Notes: generated from the sequence alone by a model not told the origin. DNA of 64,000 bases from an uncultured bacterium (GCA_903870275.1 CAIQCK010000010.1:1-64000), one strand, 5' to 3'. Positions 35,885 to 45,254 are shown, counted from the first letter of the stretch. Numbers and translations: made by a program.

Positions 35885-37561
35885 ATGGTCGCTCGAGAGA
35901 AACTGAATCAGTTGAAGGAAAAGTTTGGCGGCGCCGTTCAACGGGCCGACATGCCTTGCAACGAACGCCTGTTCGTCTTCGTGGAGGCGTCGGCGCTGAA
36001 GGCCGTCTGCCAATATCTTTTCCGCGACCTCGACGCCCGCTACGTCATCAGCATCGGCATGGACGACCGGCCGTTCTCCGGGAAGTTCATGGTTGCGCAC
36101 GACTTCGCGTTCGACCAGGACCATCTGCTTTGCAGCGTGCTCACGCACCTGCCGGCGGACAACCCGAAGGTGGACAGCATCTCCGACGTGGTGCCGGCGG
36201 CGAACTGGGCTGAACGCGAAATCCGCGACCTCGTTGGCATCGAGCCGGTGGGCCACCGCTACCTGAAACGCCTGGTGCTGCCCGACGGCTGGCCCGACGG
36301 CGTGCATCCGCTGCGGAAGGATTTCGCGTGGAACCAGGTGCCCGAAGGCTATGACGATACGCGGGAGTTCAAGTTCGATGAGCCGCCGGAGGGATGCACC
36401 GTCGTGCCGTTCGGGCCATTCCATCCCACGCTCGACGAGCCGGCGCATTTCCGGCTCTACATCGAAGGCGAGATGGTGCGCGGCTGCGAATATCGCGGCT
36501 TCATGGTCCATCGTGGCATTGAGAAGCTCGCCGAGTCGGTGCTGACCTACAACGAAATCCCGATGATGGCCGAGCGCATTTGCGGCATCTGCGGCTGCGT
36601 CCACAACGTCGCCTACGCGCAGGCCGTCGAGAGCGCCGCCGCGATCAAGCCGCCGCCGCGCGCCGAATACATCCGCACCATCATGCTGGAGATCGAGCGC
36701 TTGCACAGCCACCTGCTCTGGGTCGGTCTTGCCTGCCACATCGTCGGCTTCGACACGCTGTTCATGCAGAGTTGGCGCATCCGCGAGCCGCTCATGTGGA
36801 TCGCGGAAAAAATCAGCGGCAACCGCAAGACTTATGCGCTTTGCGTCATCGGCGGCGTGCGTTGGGACATCACGGCGGAAGTGAAGGGCGAACTCCGCAA
36901 GGTGCTCGACAAACTCGAATCCGAGTGGACGCCGGTCGTGGCCGCCGTCAGTAAGGACAAGAATATTCAGAAACGCACGCGCGGCATCGGCGTCGCGGAT
37001 CGCGCTCTTGTGAAAAATGCCGGCCTCGTCGGCCCCGTGGCGCGCTCGGCGGGCGTGAACATGGATTGCCGGCGCGATCACCCGTATGCTGCTTACGACC
37101 GCCTGGACTTCGATGTGATCACCGAAAACGGCTGCGACGTCTGGTCGCGCGTGCTCGTGCGGGCCAAGGAGGTTTTTGAGTCCATCAAGATCATCCGCCA
37201 ATGTTTGGAAAAGATGGAGGACGGACCGTTGCAATTGACGATCAAGGATGAACTGCCCGTGGGCCGGATCGGGTTGTCGTCCGTCGAAGCGCCGCGCGGC
37301 GAGAGCCATCACTTCGTCATCACCGGCGAGAACAACCGTCCGCGCCGCTGGCGTGTGCGCGCGCCGACCTACCAGAATCTCCAGGCCATTCCGGCGATGA
37401 TCAAGGACCAGCAGCTTGCCGACATGACGATCTCGCTCGGCAGCATTGACCCCTGTTTCTCGTGCACGGACCGGATGGAAACGATAGACCTCAAATCCGG
37501 CGCGACGAAAGTCTGGACGCAGGAGGAACTGTTGAAGCTGACGCGAACGAAGAAGACATGA
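35885..37561 (+). CDS. Group 4 [NiFe] hydrogenase large subunit (HycE/HyfG-like, NuoC-NuoD fusion)
   Basis: A 558-residue protein. Residues 1-150 are NuoC-like (DDRPFSGKFMVAHD, EREIRDLVGIEPVGH). The rest is the NuoD/large-subunit fold. All NiFe ligands are present: Cys233 and Cys236 in ERICGICGCVHN, and Cys524 and Cys527 in DPCFSCTDR. The residues after Arg530 (28) are the likely peptide removed by a HycI-type protease. It is therefore a true hydrogenase, not complex I. The start at 35885 (MVAREKL) has an AG-rich upstream site; an in-frame ATG at 35858 would overlap copy 2. Confidence 0.92.
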   Translation: MVAREKLNQLKEKFGGAVQRADMPCNERLFVFVEASALKAVCQYLFRDLDARYVISIGMDDRPFSGKFMVAHDFAFDQDHLLCSVLTHLPADNPKVDSISDVVPAANWAEREIRDLVGIEPVGHRYLKRLVLPDGWPDGVHPLRKDFAWNQVPEGYDDTREFKFDEPPEGCTVVPFGPFHPTLDEPAHFRLYIEGEMVRGCEYRGFMVHRGIEKLAESVLTYNEIPMMAERICGICGCVHNVAYAQAVESAAAIKPPPRAEYIRTIMLEIERLHSHLLWVGLACHIVGFDTLFMQSWRIREPLMWIAEKISGNRKTYALCVIGGVRWDITAEVKGELRKVLDKLESEWTPVVAAVSKDKNIQKRTRGIGVADRALVKNAGLVGPVARSAGVNMDCRRDHPYAAYDRLDFDVITENGCDVWSRVLVRAKEVFESIKIIRQCLEKMEDGPLQLTIKDELPVGRIGLSSVEAPRGESHHFVITGENNRPRRWRVRAPTYQNLQAIPAMIKDQQLADMTISLGSIDPCFSCTDRMETIDLKSGATKVWTQEELLKLTRTKKT

Positions 37562-38478
37562 AGACGCTTCTGTCCATTCTCGGTGGTCTGGCGAACGTGG
37601 CCATCGTGCTGCTGGTTGCGCCGTTTTTCCAGGGCGTGCTGCGCAAGATCACCGCGCTCATCCAGTCCCGCCAAGGCCCGCCCATCTGGCAGCCCTATTT
37701 CGATTTGCTGAAGCTGCTCGGCAAGGAGGACATCGAATCCGGCGAATCGCCGCTCATGCAGCGGTTTGCGGTTTACCTGTCGCTGGCGACGGTGCTCACG
37801 GTGGCGTGCCTGGTGCCGATGGGCTTCACCGCGCCAATGAACGCCGCAGGCGACGTGATCCTGCTGATTTACCTGCTGACGCTCTGCGGCATCTGTACGC
37901 TGCTGGCGGGTCTCGCGGCCGGTTCCACCTACTCGCTCCTCGGCGCCAGCCGTGAGATGATGACGATGATCGCGCTGGAGCCGCTGTTCGCCGTCGCCAT
38001 CGTCGTTGGCGCGGTGCACACGCAGTCGTTCCGGCTCGACACGGTGCTGAACGGCTCCGTTTACGCGAGCGCCGCGTTTCCGTGGTCGGGCGTCATCATG
38101 TTCGGCGTGATGCTGCTGTCGTTCCAGGCGTTCGTGCAGCGCGTGCCGTTCGACATCTCCGAGGCGGAGACGGAAATCATGGAAGGCCCGCTGATGGAAT
38201 ACTCCGGGCCGAAGCTGGCGCTTTTCAAATACGCGCAAATGGCCAAGCTCGTCATCTACAGCGCGCTCTTCGTGACGCTGTTCGTGCCGTGGGGCACGGG
38301 CCTGATGTTTCCGCTCGGCTGGCTGGTGTTCTGGGCGAAGGTCACGGGCCTCGTGCTGCTGGTGACGCTGGTGGCGGCGACGCACGCGCGCTACCGGATT
38401 GACCAGGCCATCCGCTATTTCGCGGCGTTGCTGGCGGTGGCGCTGGTGGCGTTGGTGCTGGCGAGCTATGGCTATTGA
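37558..38478 (+). CDS. Group 4 hydrogenase NuoH-like membrane subunit (HycD/HyfC-like)
   Basis: A 306-residue membrane protein with about eight helices. The motifs SRQGPPIWQPYFDLLKLLGKE near the N-terminus and FDISEAETEIMEGPLMEYSG in the loop are the NuoH/HycD signature and form the contact with the large and small subunits. It overlaps the large-subunit gene by 4 bases. It transmits conformational change or anchors the catalytic arm. Confidence 0.92.
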   Translation: MKTLLSILGGLANVAIVLLVAPFFQGVLRKITALIQSRQGPPIWQPYFDLLKLLGKEDIESGESPLMQRFAVYLSLATVLTVACLVPMGFTAPMNAAGDVILLIYLLTLCGICTLLAGLAAGSTYSLLGASREMMTMIALEPLFAVAIVVGAVHTQSFRLDTVLNGSVYASAAFPWSGVIMFGVMLLSFQAFVQRVPFDISEAETEIMEGPLMEYSGPKLALFKYAQMAKLVIYSALFVTLFVPWGTGLMFPLGWLVFWAKVTGLVLLVTLVAATHARYRIDQAIRYFAALLAVALVALVLASYGY

Positions 38479-38491
38479 TTGAGGTGAACGC

Positions 38492-39016
38492 ATGTCTGTT
38501 TTGAGCAAACTCAAAGAAACGCTGGTCTGCCTGAAGGCGGGTCGCGTGACACTGCCGTATCCGGCGCAGGCGCAACCGGTGCCGGAGAAGTTCCGCGGCC
38601 GGCCCCTTTTCGACGCCGCCAAATGCACCGGCTGCGGCGGCTGCGCCAACAACTGCCCTGCGCGTGAAATCCTCCTCTTCGACCTTTGCCAGGAGATTCG
38701 CATCCTCCAGTATCTTGGCCGCCGCTGCGCCTACTGCGGTCGTTGCGCCGACGTGTGCCCGGAGAAGGCCATCACGATGAGCCACGAATTCGAGACCGGC
38801 ACGAACAGCATCGGCGACATCCAACAGCGGGTCGAGTTGTTCATGAGCACCTGCCAGCGGTGCGGCCGGTGTTTCAAGGAACCGTCGGCGCTGGAGCAGT
38901 TGAAACTGAAGGGCTACCGCGTCGATGACGTGGCCCACGAGCGCTGGGTGTTCCGCTCAAAGTCCTATCTCGATACCGAGCCTGTGGTGGACGACATCAA
39001 GATTGAAATGGACTGA
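38492..39016 (+). CDS. Group 4 hydrogenase ferredoxin-like subunit (HycF/HyfH-like)
   Basis: A 174-residue electron carrier with two 4Fe-4S motifs: CTGCGGCANNCP (Cys45-55) and CAYCGRCADVCP (Cys79-89). A further Cys cluster, CQRCGRCF, lies near 125. It is equivalent to NuoI and passes electrons to the small subunit. gaggtg precedes the ATG, and the gene follows the NuoH-like gene after 13 bases. Confidence 0.9.
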   Translation: MSVLSKLKETLVCLKAGRVTLPYPAQAQPVPEKFRGRPLFDAAKCTGCGGCANNCPAREILLFDLCQEIRILQYLGRRCAYCGRCADVCPEKAITMSHEFETGTNSIGDIQQRVELFMSTCQRCGRCFKEPSALEQLKLKGYRVDDVAHERWVFRSKSYLDTEPVVDDIKIEMD

Positions 39017-39022
39017 GCCGCC

Positions 39023-39559
39023 ATGCTGAAAAACCTCTGCCAAAAAATGTTCGGCCGGTCGCTGTGGGTCTATCACGCCAATAGCGGCGGCTGCAACGGC
39101 TGCGACATCGAGGTGCTCAACGTCCTCACGCCCTACTACGACGTCGAGCGCTTCGGCATCAAACTCGTCGGTTCGCCGCGCCACGCCGACGTGATGCTCT
39201 GCCAGGGACCGGCGATGCGCGCGACTGCCCAGGCCCTCAAACGCGCCTACGACGCCATGCCCGCGCCGAAGCTCGTTTTCGCCATCGGCTCCTGCGCCTG
39301 TGGCGGCGGCATCTGGTTCGACAGCTACCCCGTCCTTGGCCCCGTTGAGAAGGTCGTGCCCGTGAACTTCTACATCCCCGGCTGTCCGCCGCGTCCCGAG
39401 GCGATCATCTACGGCGTCGCCGTCGCCGTCGGCCTTGTGGACAAGAAGACCGCGCCGGTGAAGTTCAAACAGATCGAACTGCCCATTCCGCGCTACCATC
39501 CCAACGACCTGATCGGCCGCGACGAACTGGTGGTTTACGAAAAAGTCGAGAAGGTCTGA
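39023..39559 (+). CDS. Group 4 hydrogenase small subunit (HycG/HyfI-like, NuoB-like)
   Basis: A 178-residue NuoB-type subunit holding the proximal 4Fe-4S cluster near the active site. Ligands lie in SGGCNGCDIE (Cys24/27), GSCACGGG and PGCPPRP. It has no signal peptide. It is the last structural gene of the hydrogenase block, 6 bases after the ferredoxin subunit, and is followed by a nested palindrome. Confidence 0.92.
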   Translation: MLKNLCQKMFGRSLWVYHANSGGCNGCDIEVLNVLTPYYDVERFGIKLVGSPRHADVMLCQGPAMRATAQALKRAYDAMPAPKLVFAIGSCACGGGIWFDSYPVLGPVEKVVPVNFYIPGCPPRPEAIIYGVAVAVGLVDKKTAPVKFKQIELPIPRYHPNDLIGRDELVVYEKVEKV

Positions 39560-39572
39560 TTAAAAAATGTCT

Positions 39573-39714
39573 GCCCGCTAAACACGCGAAAGGAAGAAAA
39601 ACAGGGATGGACAGGATGATAAATCGTGGAGCGTCGAAGGTCACACTATCCTGTATATCCTGTCCATCCCTGTTCAAAAAAATCCTTTAGCGTCCTTTAG
39701 CATATTTAGCGGGC
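39573..39714. repeat. Nested inverted repeat between hydrogenase and hypA
   Basis: Outer arms gcccgctaaa (39573-39582) and tttagcgggc (39705-39714) enclose inner arms aacagggatggacagga (39599-39615) and its reverse complement (39658-39674). The arms are perfect. There is no U-run after a compact hairpin, so it looks more like an inserted repeat than a terminator, though it may still end or attenuate transcription. Confidence 0.65.
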
Positions 39715-39728
39715 CAATCCATCCGTTT

Positions 39729-40064
39729 ATGCACGAATTCCCCGAAGTCCAGGCGATGATCCGGCAAGCCTGCGCTCAAGCCCCCGCTGCCGCACGCATC
39801 ACGCGCCTGAAAATCGTTGTCGGCGAAGCGTCGGGCCACGATCCGCGCCACATCGAAGCGCATTTCGCCGAAGCGTCACGCGGCACTCGGGCTGAAGGCG
39901 CGGCGTTGGAATTCATCCGCGAAAAACTCGCCGCCCGCTGCGCCGCCTGCGGCACGGAGTTCAAAGCCGACGCCGTGGCGTTTGCCTGCGCCGGCTGCGG
40001 CGGCACGGAACTGGTCATCACCGCCGGCAAAAACGTGCGCCTCGCCGGCATTGAAGCGGAGTGA
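39729..40064 (+). CDS. hypA: HypA-like nickel chaperone
   Basis: A 111-residue nickel-insertion accessory protein for [NiFe] hydrogenases. The N-terminal MHE supplies the nickel ligand (His2), and the zinc site is CAAC (71-74) plus CAGC (87-90). It starts 170 bases after the small subunit, beyond the palindrome, so it may be separately expressed. The other hyp genes (hypBCDEF) are not in the window and must lie elsewhere. Confidence 0.92.
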   Translation: MHEFPEVQAMIRQACAQAPAAARITRLKIVVGEASGHDPRHIEAHFAEASRGTRAEGAALEFIREKLAARCAACGTEFKADAVAFACAGCGGTELVITAGKNVRLAGIEAE

Positions 40065-40085
40065 TTCCCGCGTTACGATGGCCGC

Positions 40086-41300
40086 ATGACCGTCGAAGAT
40101 GTTTCTCTCAACCAGCCTGCCGGCGATCCGGCGATCTGGCCGCTCGATCCGGATGTCATTTTTTTGAATCACGGCTCGTTCGGCTGTTGCCCGCGACCGG
40201 TGCTCGAATTTCAGCAGCAAATCCGCGCGCGGATGGAGCGGCAGCCGGTGCAGTTTTTCGTGCGCGATCTTGAAGGGTTGCTCGACTCGGCGCGGGCCGT
40301 GCTGGCGGAGTTTCTTGGCGCGGACGCGGACGATCTGGTCTTTGTGCCGAACGCCACCGCCGGCGTCAACGCGGTGGTGCGCTCGCTGCGGTTCGAGCGC
40401 GGCGACGAGCTGTTGGTGACGGACCACGAATACAACGCCTGCCGCAACGCGCTGGATTTCGCGGCGGCGCGGTGGGGTGCGCATGTGACGGTCATCGCGG
40501 TTCCGTTTCCGCTGGCGTCGGCGGACGACATCGTGACGGCGGTGCTGGAGCGCGTGACGCCGCGGACGCGGCTGGCGTTGTTCGACCATGTCACCAGCCA
40601 GACCGGTTTGGTGATGCCGATTCGGCGGCTGGCGGAGGAACTCGCCGCGCGCGGCGTCGAGACGCTCGTGGACGGCGCGCACGCGCCGGGCATGGTGCCG
40701 CTGCGATTGCGCGAGATGGGCGCGACCTACTACACCGGCAACTGCCACAAGTGGCTTTGCGCGCCGAAAGGCGCGGGCTTTCTCGTGGTGCGCCGCGACC
40801 GGCAGGCGCTCATCCGGCCCACCGTCATCAGCCATGGCGCGAACACGACGCGGACCGACCGGTCGCGTTTCCAGGTTGAGTTTGGCTGGACGGGCACCTG
40901 CGATCCTTCGGCGTGGCTGAGCGTGCCGGAATCGCTGCGGCTGATTGGCTCGCTGCTTCCCGGCGGCTGGCCGGAAGTGATGGAGCGCAACCGCGCGCTG
41001 GCGTTGGCGGGGAGAAAAGTATTGTGCGACGCGCTTGGCATCGCGCCGCCGTGTCCGGACGAACTCATTGGATCGCTGGCGTCGGTGCCGATTCCCGATT
41101 CTGCCGACGACGGTGCTCCGGCTTCGCCGCTCTACGCCGATCCGCTTCAGGACGAGCTCCGCCTCCGGCATCGCATCGAAGTGCCGATCATCCCGTGGCC
41201 CGCGCCGCCGAAGCGACTGCTGCGCATTTCGGCCCAACTCTACAACTCGTTGCCGCACTACCGGCTCCTCGCCGGGGCATTGAAGGCGGCGCTGCGTTAA
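40086..41300 (+). CDS. Class V PLP-dependent aminotransferase (isopenicillin-N-epimerase-like)
   Basis: A 404-residue fold-type I enzyme. The pyridoxal-phosphate lysine is Lys222 in TGNCHKWLCAPKG, and Asp196 in LVDGAHAPG contacts the ring nitrogen. FLNHGSFGCCPRPV near residue 27 and FVPNATAGVNAV are typical of the csd/isopenicillin N epimerase group. The substrate cannot be predicted. It starts 22 bases after hypA, but nothing ties it to hydrogenase. Confidence 0.88.
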   Translation: MTVEDVSLNQPAGDPAIWPLDPDVIFLNHGSFGCCPRPVLEFQQQIRARMERQPVQFFVRDLEGLLDSARAVLAEFLGADADDLVFVPNATAGVNAVVRSLRFERGDELLVTDHEYNACRNALDFAAARWGAHVTVIAVPFPLASADDIVTAVLERVTPRTRLALFDHVTSQTGLVMPIRRLAEELAARGVETLVDGAHAPGMVPLRLREMGATYYTGNCHKWLCAPKGAGFLVVRRDRQALIRPTVISHGANTTRTDRSRFQVEFGWTGTCDPSAWLSVPESLRLIGSLLPGGWPEVMERNRALALAGRKVLCDALGIAPPCPDELIGSLASVPIPDSADDGAPASPLYADPLQDELRLRHRIEVPIIPWPAPPKRLLRISAQLYNSLPHYRLLAGALKAALR

Positions 41301-41401
41301 ACGAAGCGGAAATTGCGGCCGCTGAAACTTCGTCTTGGAATTTGCCGTGCCATTCGCGACTATGCGTGACAACCGCATTTGATATCGGAGTCAGGTTCAT
41401 C

Positions 41402-44400
41402 ATGAAAAACTGTTTCATCTTCCTCAGCATCGCTTCCTGCGTCGCGCTGGCGGCCGCCGCCGATCCCGTCGTGTTGGAAAACCGCGCGCTTCGCGTCGAG
41501 ATCGCGCCGGACAGCGGACGGATCAGCGTCCGTGAAAAAAGTAGTGACCAACTCTGGCAACAAGCCGCGCCGACCGACGGCTCGGGGAAAACTCCGCCGC
41601 GGCAGCCGGGTTCCGTCTATCGCGTCGTCAAGACGTCGCAGCGGTCGGCGGTGCTGGAGCGGGCGTTTGGCGCGGGGAAGGGGAGCAAACTGGCGCTGAA
41701 GCTGTCGTTCGTTCTGCCCGACGGCGGCGCGGCGGACCTGCGGGTCGAGGCGCGCGCCGAGGATGCGCAGTCGCCGGTGGAAGAGATCAAGTTTTTGGAG
41801 CCGTTCGTGCTCGACGCGCCGCACGGCGTGCTGGCGGTGGCGGACTACAGTAACGGACATCTTTACCCGCTCGACGCACAGCCGTTTCCGCGAAACAGCT
41901 TCGGCGGCGACCGGCTCGACATGCCGTGGCTGGGCCTGTGCGACCTCGACAGCGGGCGCGGTTACCTGCTGCTGATCGAGACATGCGATGATTCCAGCGT
42001 GGCGATGCAGAAAGTCGCCGGCAAGGACGGCCGGCCACTGGTGGCGCCGGTGGTGCGATGGCGTGGACAGAAGGGCGCGTTTGGCTATCCACGCAGCGTG
42101 CTGTACCACTTCGCGTCGGCCGGTGGCTATGTCGCAATTTGCAAACGCTACCGCGCCTACGCGAAAGAGCACGGCCTCATCGTGCCGTTCGCGGAGAAAT
42201 TGAAGAAGAACACGAATCTCAAGCGCTTGTTCGGCGCGCCGGACGTGTGGGGCAACGCTTCGCTGGCATTTGCGCGCGAAGCGAAGGCCGCCGGCGTCGA
42301 GAAGATGCTCATCCATGGCCGGCCCGCCAAGCCCGCCGACATGCGCGTCGTCAACGACCTCGGCTATCTCACCAGCGAATATGACAACTACACCGACATT
42401 CTTCCCGCGAAGGACGGCAAGATTGATCACGACCACGCCATCCTGCCCGACGACGCCGTTTTGAAGAGCGACCAGCAGCGCATGGCCGCGTGGCTGACGT
42501 GGGACAAGAAAACGCAATTCATGAAGCGCTGCCCGATGCTTTGGGCGGATGCGGCCAAGGCGACCGCCGACAAAGTGCTCGGCGAATGGCCGTTCATCGG
42601 GCGGTTCATTGACGTGACAACGGCTGAAGGCCTCTACGAATGTTTCGACCCGAAGCATCCGATGACCAAGACGCAGAAACGTGAGTGCGGGCCGGCGCTG
42701 CACCGCGTGTTTCGCGACCGCAAGCTGGTGATGGGCGGCGAACACGGCATCTGGTGGTGCGTGCCGTGGGTGGACTATATCGAGGGCATGCAGAGCGGCG
42801 GCTATGCGTCGTGGCCGGCGGGGCACCTGATTCATCCGAAGACGAAGGAGGAGGAATTTGAAGGCGCGGGGCGCAAAATGACCATCAAGTGGAGCGACTA
42901 CGCGAAGTGGGGCATCGGTCACGAATCGCGCGCGCCGTTGTGGGAACTGGTCTTTCACGATTGCATCGTTTCGACATGGTATTGGGGCGACGCGAGCGAT
43001 TTCCTGCTCGACGCCGCGCCGGAGATCACGCCGAAGAAGGATGCCTTTAACATTCTCTATGGCACCATCCCGCTGCTCTGGGCCGACAAAGGCGGCTCAT
43101 GGCAAAAAGACCGCGCCATCTTCCTGCGCACGTATCGCAACACCTGCAAGCTCCACGAGTCGCTGGCGACGGCGGAACTGGTGTCGCACGAGTTCGTCAC
43201 TGCCGACCATGCCGTGCAGCGTACGCGCTTCAGCGACGGCACGGTCTGCGTCGTCAACTTCGGTGAGAAACCGTATCGCGCCACGGTCGGCGGCAAGGCT
43301 TGCGAGCTGCCGCAAAACGGCTGGGTCGTGACCGGGCCGAAAGTGCAGCAATCGCTGACGATGGAAGACGGCAAGCCCGTGACGGTCATCCGCGCGCCCG
43401 GCTACGCTTTCAGCGACGGCGGCGGCGTGCCGGTGACGCAGATCGCCGAGTCCGAGGGCCGCCTGCGCGTGACGGTTGGCGCGGCGACGCCGTGCGTGAG
43501 CCTGCGGCCGGCGGACGCGGACAGGTCGCGCACGGCCACAACCGGCGTGCTCTACCGGTGCGACGCGCAGGGGCAGCCGCTCGACGTGATGGAGTTTCGC
43601 GCAGGCGCGAGGGGAGAAATCGAATTCGGCCCGGTGGACGCGCCGGCGTCGTTCCTTTTGTTGAAAGGCAAGGGCGTGCAACAAGCCGACCTCCGGGTCA
43701 GCGACATGCAGATTGAGCCGGCGATACCGAAGCAGGGCGGCAAGTTGCGCGTCTCGGCCACGATCTCCAACTACGGCGGCGTCGCGGTCAGCGGCGCGGT
43801 GGTGGAGTTTTGCGTGGACGGCCGCGCGACGAGCCGCGCGACGGTCAGTCTCAAGCCACGCGCGGGCACGCAAGTCGTTGCGGAAGTGGACACGGTGGCG
43901 GCCGATGGCGCTCGCGTCCTGTCGGTGGTGGCGGACCCGGCGGGCAAGGTGAAGGAATTGTCGAAGCAGAACAACCGCGCCGAGCGAGCGATCCAGGTCG
44001 CCGCCGATTGGTCGCGCTGGCCGCATCAGAAATGGCTGCGCGTCTCGGCTGCGGGGGTCGCACGCGAAGACGAGCCGGTGGTAGCGCCATTCGCGCTGCC
44101 CGCCGAGGCCGATGCCAACTCCGTGCGCGTCGCAGAAGTAGGAGCGGACGGCAAGCCGGCGAAAGCCGTGCCGGCGCAACTGGATGGCGGCGAGCTGTGC
44201 TTCGTTGTGCCCGGCGGTCTGGCGGCCGACGCGACGCGCAAGTTCGTCGTGCTTTGGCGTGACAAGTCCGCGCTTCCGGTGTCGTTGCCGCCCGGCGGAT
44301 CGCTCTGGCGCGCGGCGCAGCAGACGGTGGCCGCACCGGGCTACGAGGCGCGGTTTGAAAACGGCGCGCTGACGTTTCTCGCGGCACGCCACGACGGTGC

Positions 44401-44983
44401 GACCGGCGGGAATTTTCTGAAGAGCCTGATTCTCTCATCGCAGGAGACCGGCTGGAGCAGCGAGGAGGGCGCCGTGGAGAAGTTCGACGTGGAGCACAAC
44501 GGGCCGGTGCGAGCCGTTGTGCGCGTCCGCAAGGCGCTGAAGGCCGGCGTGGTTTACGAAAAACGTTACACGTTTTACCCGCAGCGATTCGACGTCGAGA
44601 CCAGCGTCAACAAACCCGCCGGCTGTCTTTACTCGCGCGCCCACTATCTCGAACATTGCACCTACGCCGACAACCGGGGCAACACGGCGATTGTGGACGG
44701 CCACGGCGATGCGGAAAATGTTTACGGCCGCAGCGCAAAGCCGAAGTGGTATGCGGTGTTTGCGCCGACCTGGGCGCACTCCTGTGTGGCGTTGACGCCC
44801 GCCGAGAGCGTGGCCTACTGGGACACGCCGGGCGGCTGGGGCAGCATCGGCTTTCACACCAGCCCGCGACAGACCAGCGGCATCCGGTTCAGCTACGTGA
44901 TTCATCCGGGCGCCAGCGATGCGGGTTTCGCCGAACGCGACTGTCAGCGTCTCACCAGGCCGGCGACGGTTGTTTGGGAATGA
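41402..44983 (+). CDS. Large secreted GH101-related glycoside hydrolase-like protein with CARDB domain
   Basis: A 1193-residue protein with a signal peptide (about 1-20). The N-terminal domain is a mutarotase-like beta-sandwich (VLENRALRVEIAPDSG). A TIM-barrel-like region follows (about 250-600), with EYDNYTDI, the GGEHGIWWCVPWVDY segment and DCIVSTWYWGD, resembling families related to GH101/DUF5696. Then comes a beta domain, a CARDB adhesion-like domain (about 761-865: LRVSDMQIEP to NNRAERAIQV) and a C-terminal sandwich. Which residues are catalytic cannot be fixed by eye. It is likely exported to attack complex glycans. Confidence 0.6.
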   Translation: MKNCFIFLSIASCVALAAAADPVVLENRALRVEIAPDSGRISVREKSSDQLWQQAAPTDGSGKTPPRQPGSVYRVVKTSQRSAVLERAFGAGKGSKLALKLSFVLPDGGAADLRVEARAEDAQSPVEEIKFLEPFVLDAPHGVLAVADYSNGHLYPLDAQPFPRNSFGGDRLDMPWLGLCDLDSGRGYLLLIETCDDSSVAMQKVAGKDGRPLVAPVVRWRGQKGAFGYPRSVLYHFASAGGYVAICKRYRAYAKEHGLIVPFAEKLKKNTNLKRLFGAPDVWGNASLAFAREAKAAGVEKMLIHGRPAKPADMRVVNDLGYLTSEYDNYTDILPAKDGKIDHDHAILPDDAVLKSDQQRMAAWLTWDKKTQFMKRCPMLWADAAKATADKVLGEWPFIGRFIDVTTAEGLYECFDPKHPMTKTQKRECGPALHRVFRDRKLVMGGEHGIWWCVPWVDYIEGMQSGGYASWPAGHLIHPKTKEEEFEGAGRKMTIKWSDYAKWGIGHESRAPLWELVFHDCIVSTWYWGDASDFLLDAAPEITPKKDAFNILYGTIPLLWADKGGSWQKDRAIFLRTYRNTCKLHESLATAELVSHEFVTADHAVQRTRFSDGTVCVVNFGEKPYRATVGGKACELPQNGWVVTGPKVQQSLTMEDGKPVTVIRAPGYAFSDGGGVPVTQIAESEGRLRVTVGAATPCVSLRPADADRSRTATTGVLYRCDAQGQPLDVMEFRAGARGEIEFGPVDAPASFLLLKGKGVQQADLRVSDMQIEPAIPKQGGKLRVSATISNYGGVAVSGAVVEFCVDGRATSRATVSLKPRAGTQVVAEVDTVAADGARVLSVVADPAGKVKELSKQNNRAERAIQVAADWSRWPHQKWLRVSAAGVAREDEPVVAPFALPAEADANSVRVAEVGADGKPAKAVPAQLDGGELCFVVPGGLAADATRKFVVLWRDKSALPVSLPPGGSLWRAAQQTVAAPGYEARFENGALTFLAARHDGATGGNFLKSLILSSQETGWSSEEGAVEKFDVEHNGPVRAVVRVRKALKAGVVYEKRYTFYPQRFDVETSVNKPAGCLYSRAHYLEHCTYADNRGNTAIVDGHGDAENVYGRSAKPKWYAVFAPTWAHSCVALTPAESVAYWDTPGGWGSIGFHTSPRQTSGIRFSYVIHPGASDAGFAERDCQRLTRPATVVWE

Positions 44984-45063
44984 ACGGCTGAATCAAGGCC
45001 AGACAGTCCTGCCAGGCGATGCGTCCGCTCTGCACATGAATTATCCGGAGATCCTTTCCTTGC

Positions 45064-45082
45064 TGTAGAATTTTGTTCTACA
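45064..45082. other. Short perfect hairpin in the 44984-45254 gap
   Basis: tgtagaa-ttttg-ttctaca is a 7 bp stem with a 5 base loop. It is downstream of the large glycosidase but has no U-run, so a terminator role is doubtful. The rest of the 270 base gap shows nothing else recognisable. Confidence 0.3.
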
Positions 45083-45254
45083 TGGAAATCAGGCTGTGTC
45101 GCTCAGGACATCTCTTTCCCTTTATGCGATCCATGGAGTTGACCGTTTAGTAGGATATACCGCGCAGATGAAAATGGACTAAATTAAGCTAGCGATGCAG
45201 GCCGACAATAAATCATCAGGCGATATGAGGGGTGCGCATCCGGGGGAACGACCG

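Noticed and set aside
35858-35887. Earlier start for the group 4 large subunit at 35858
   Set aside because: It would overlap the preceding gene by 11 bases and has no ribosome site; the ATG at 35885 has an AG-rich site and family-like length.
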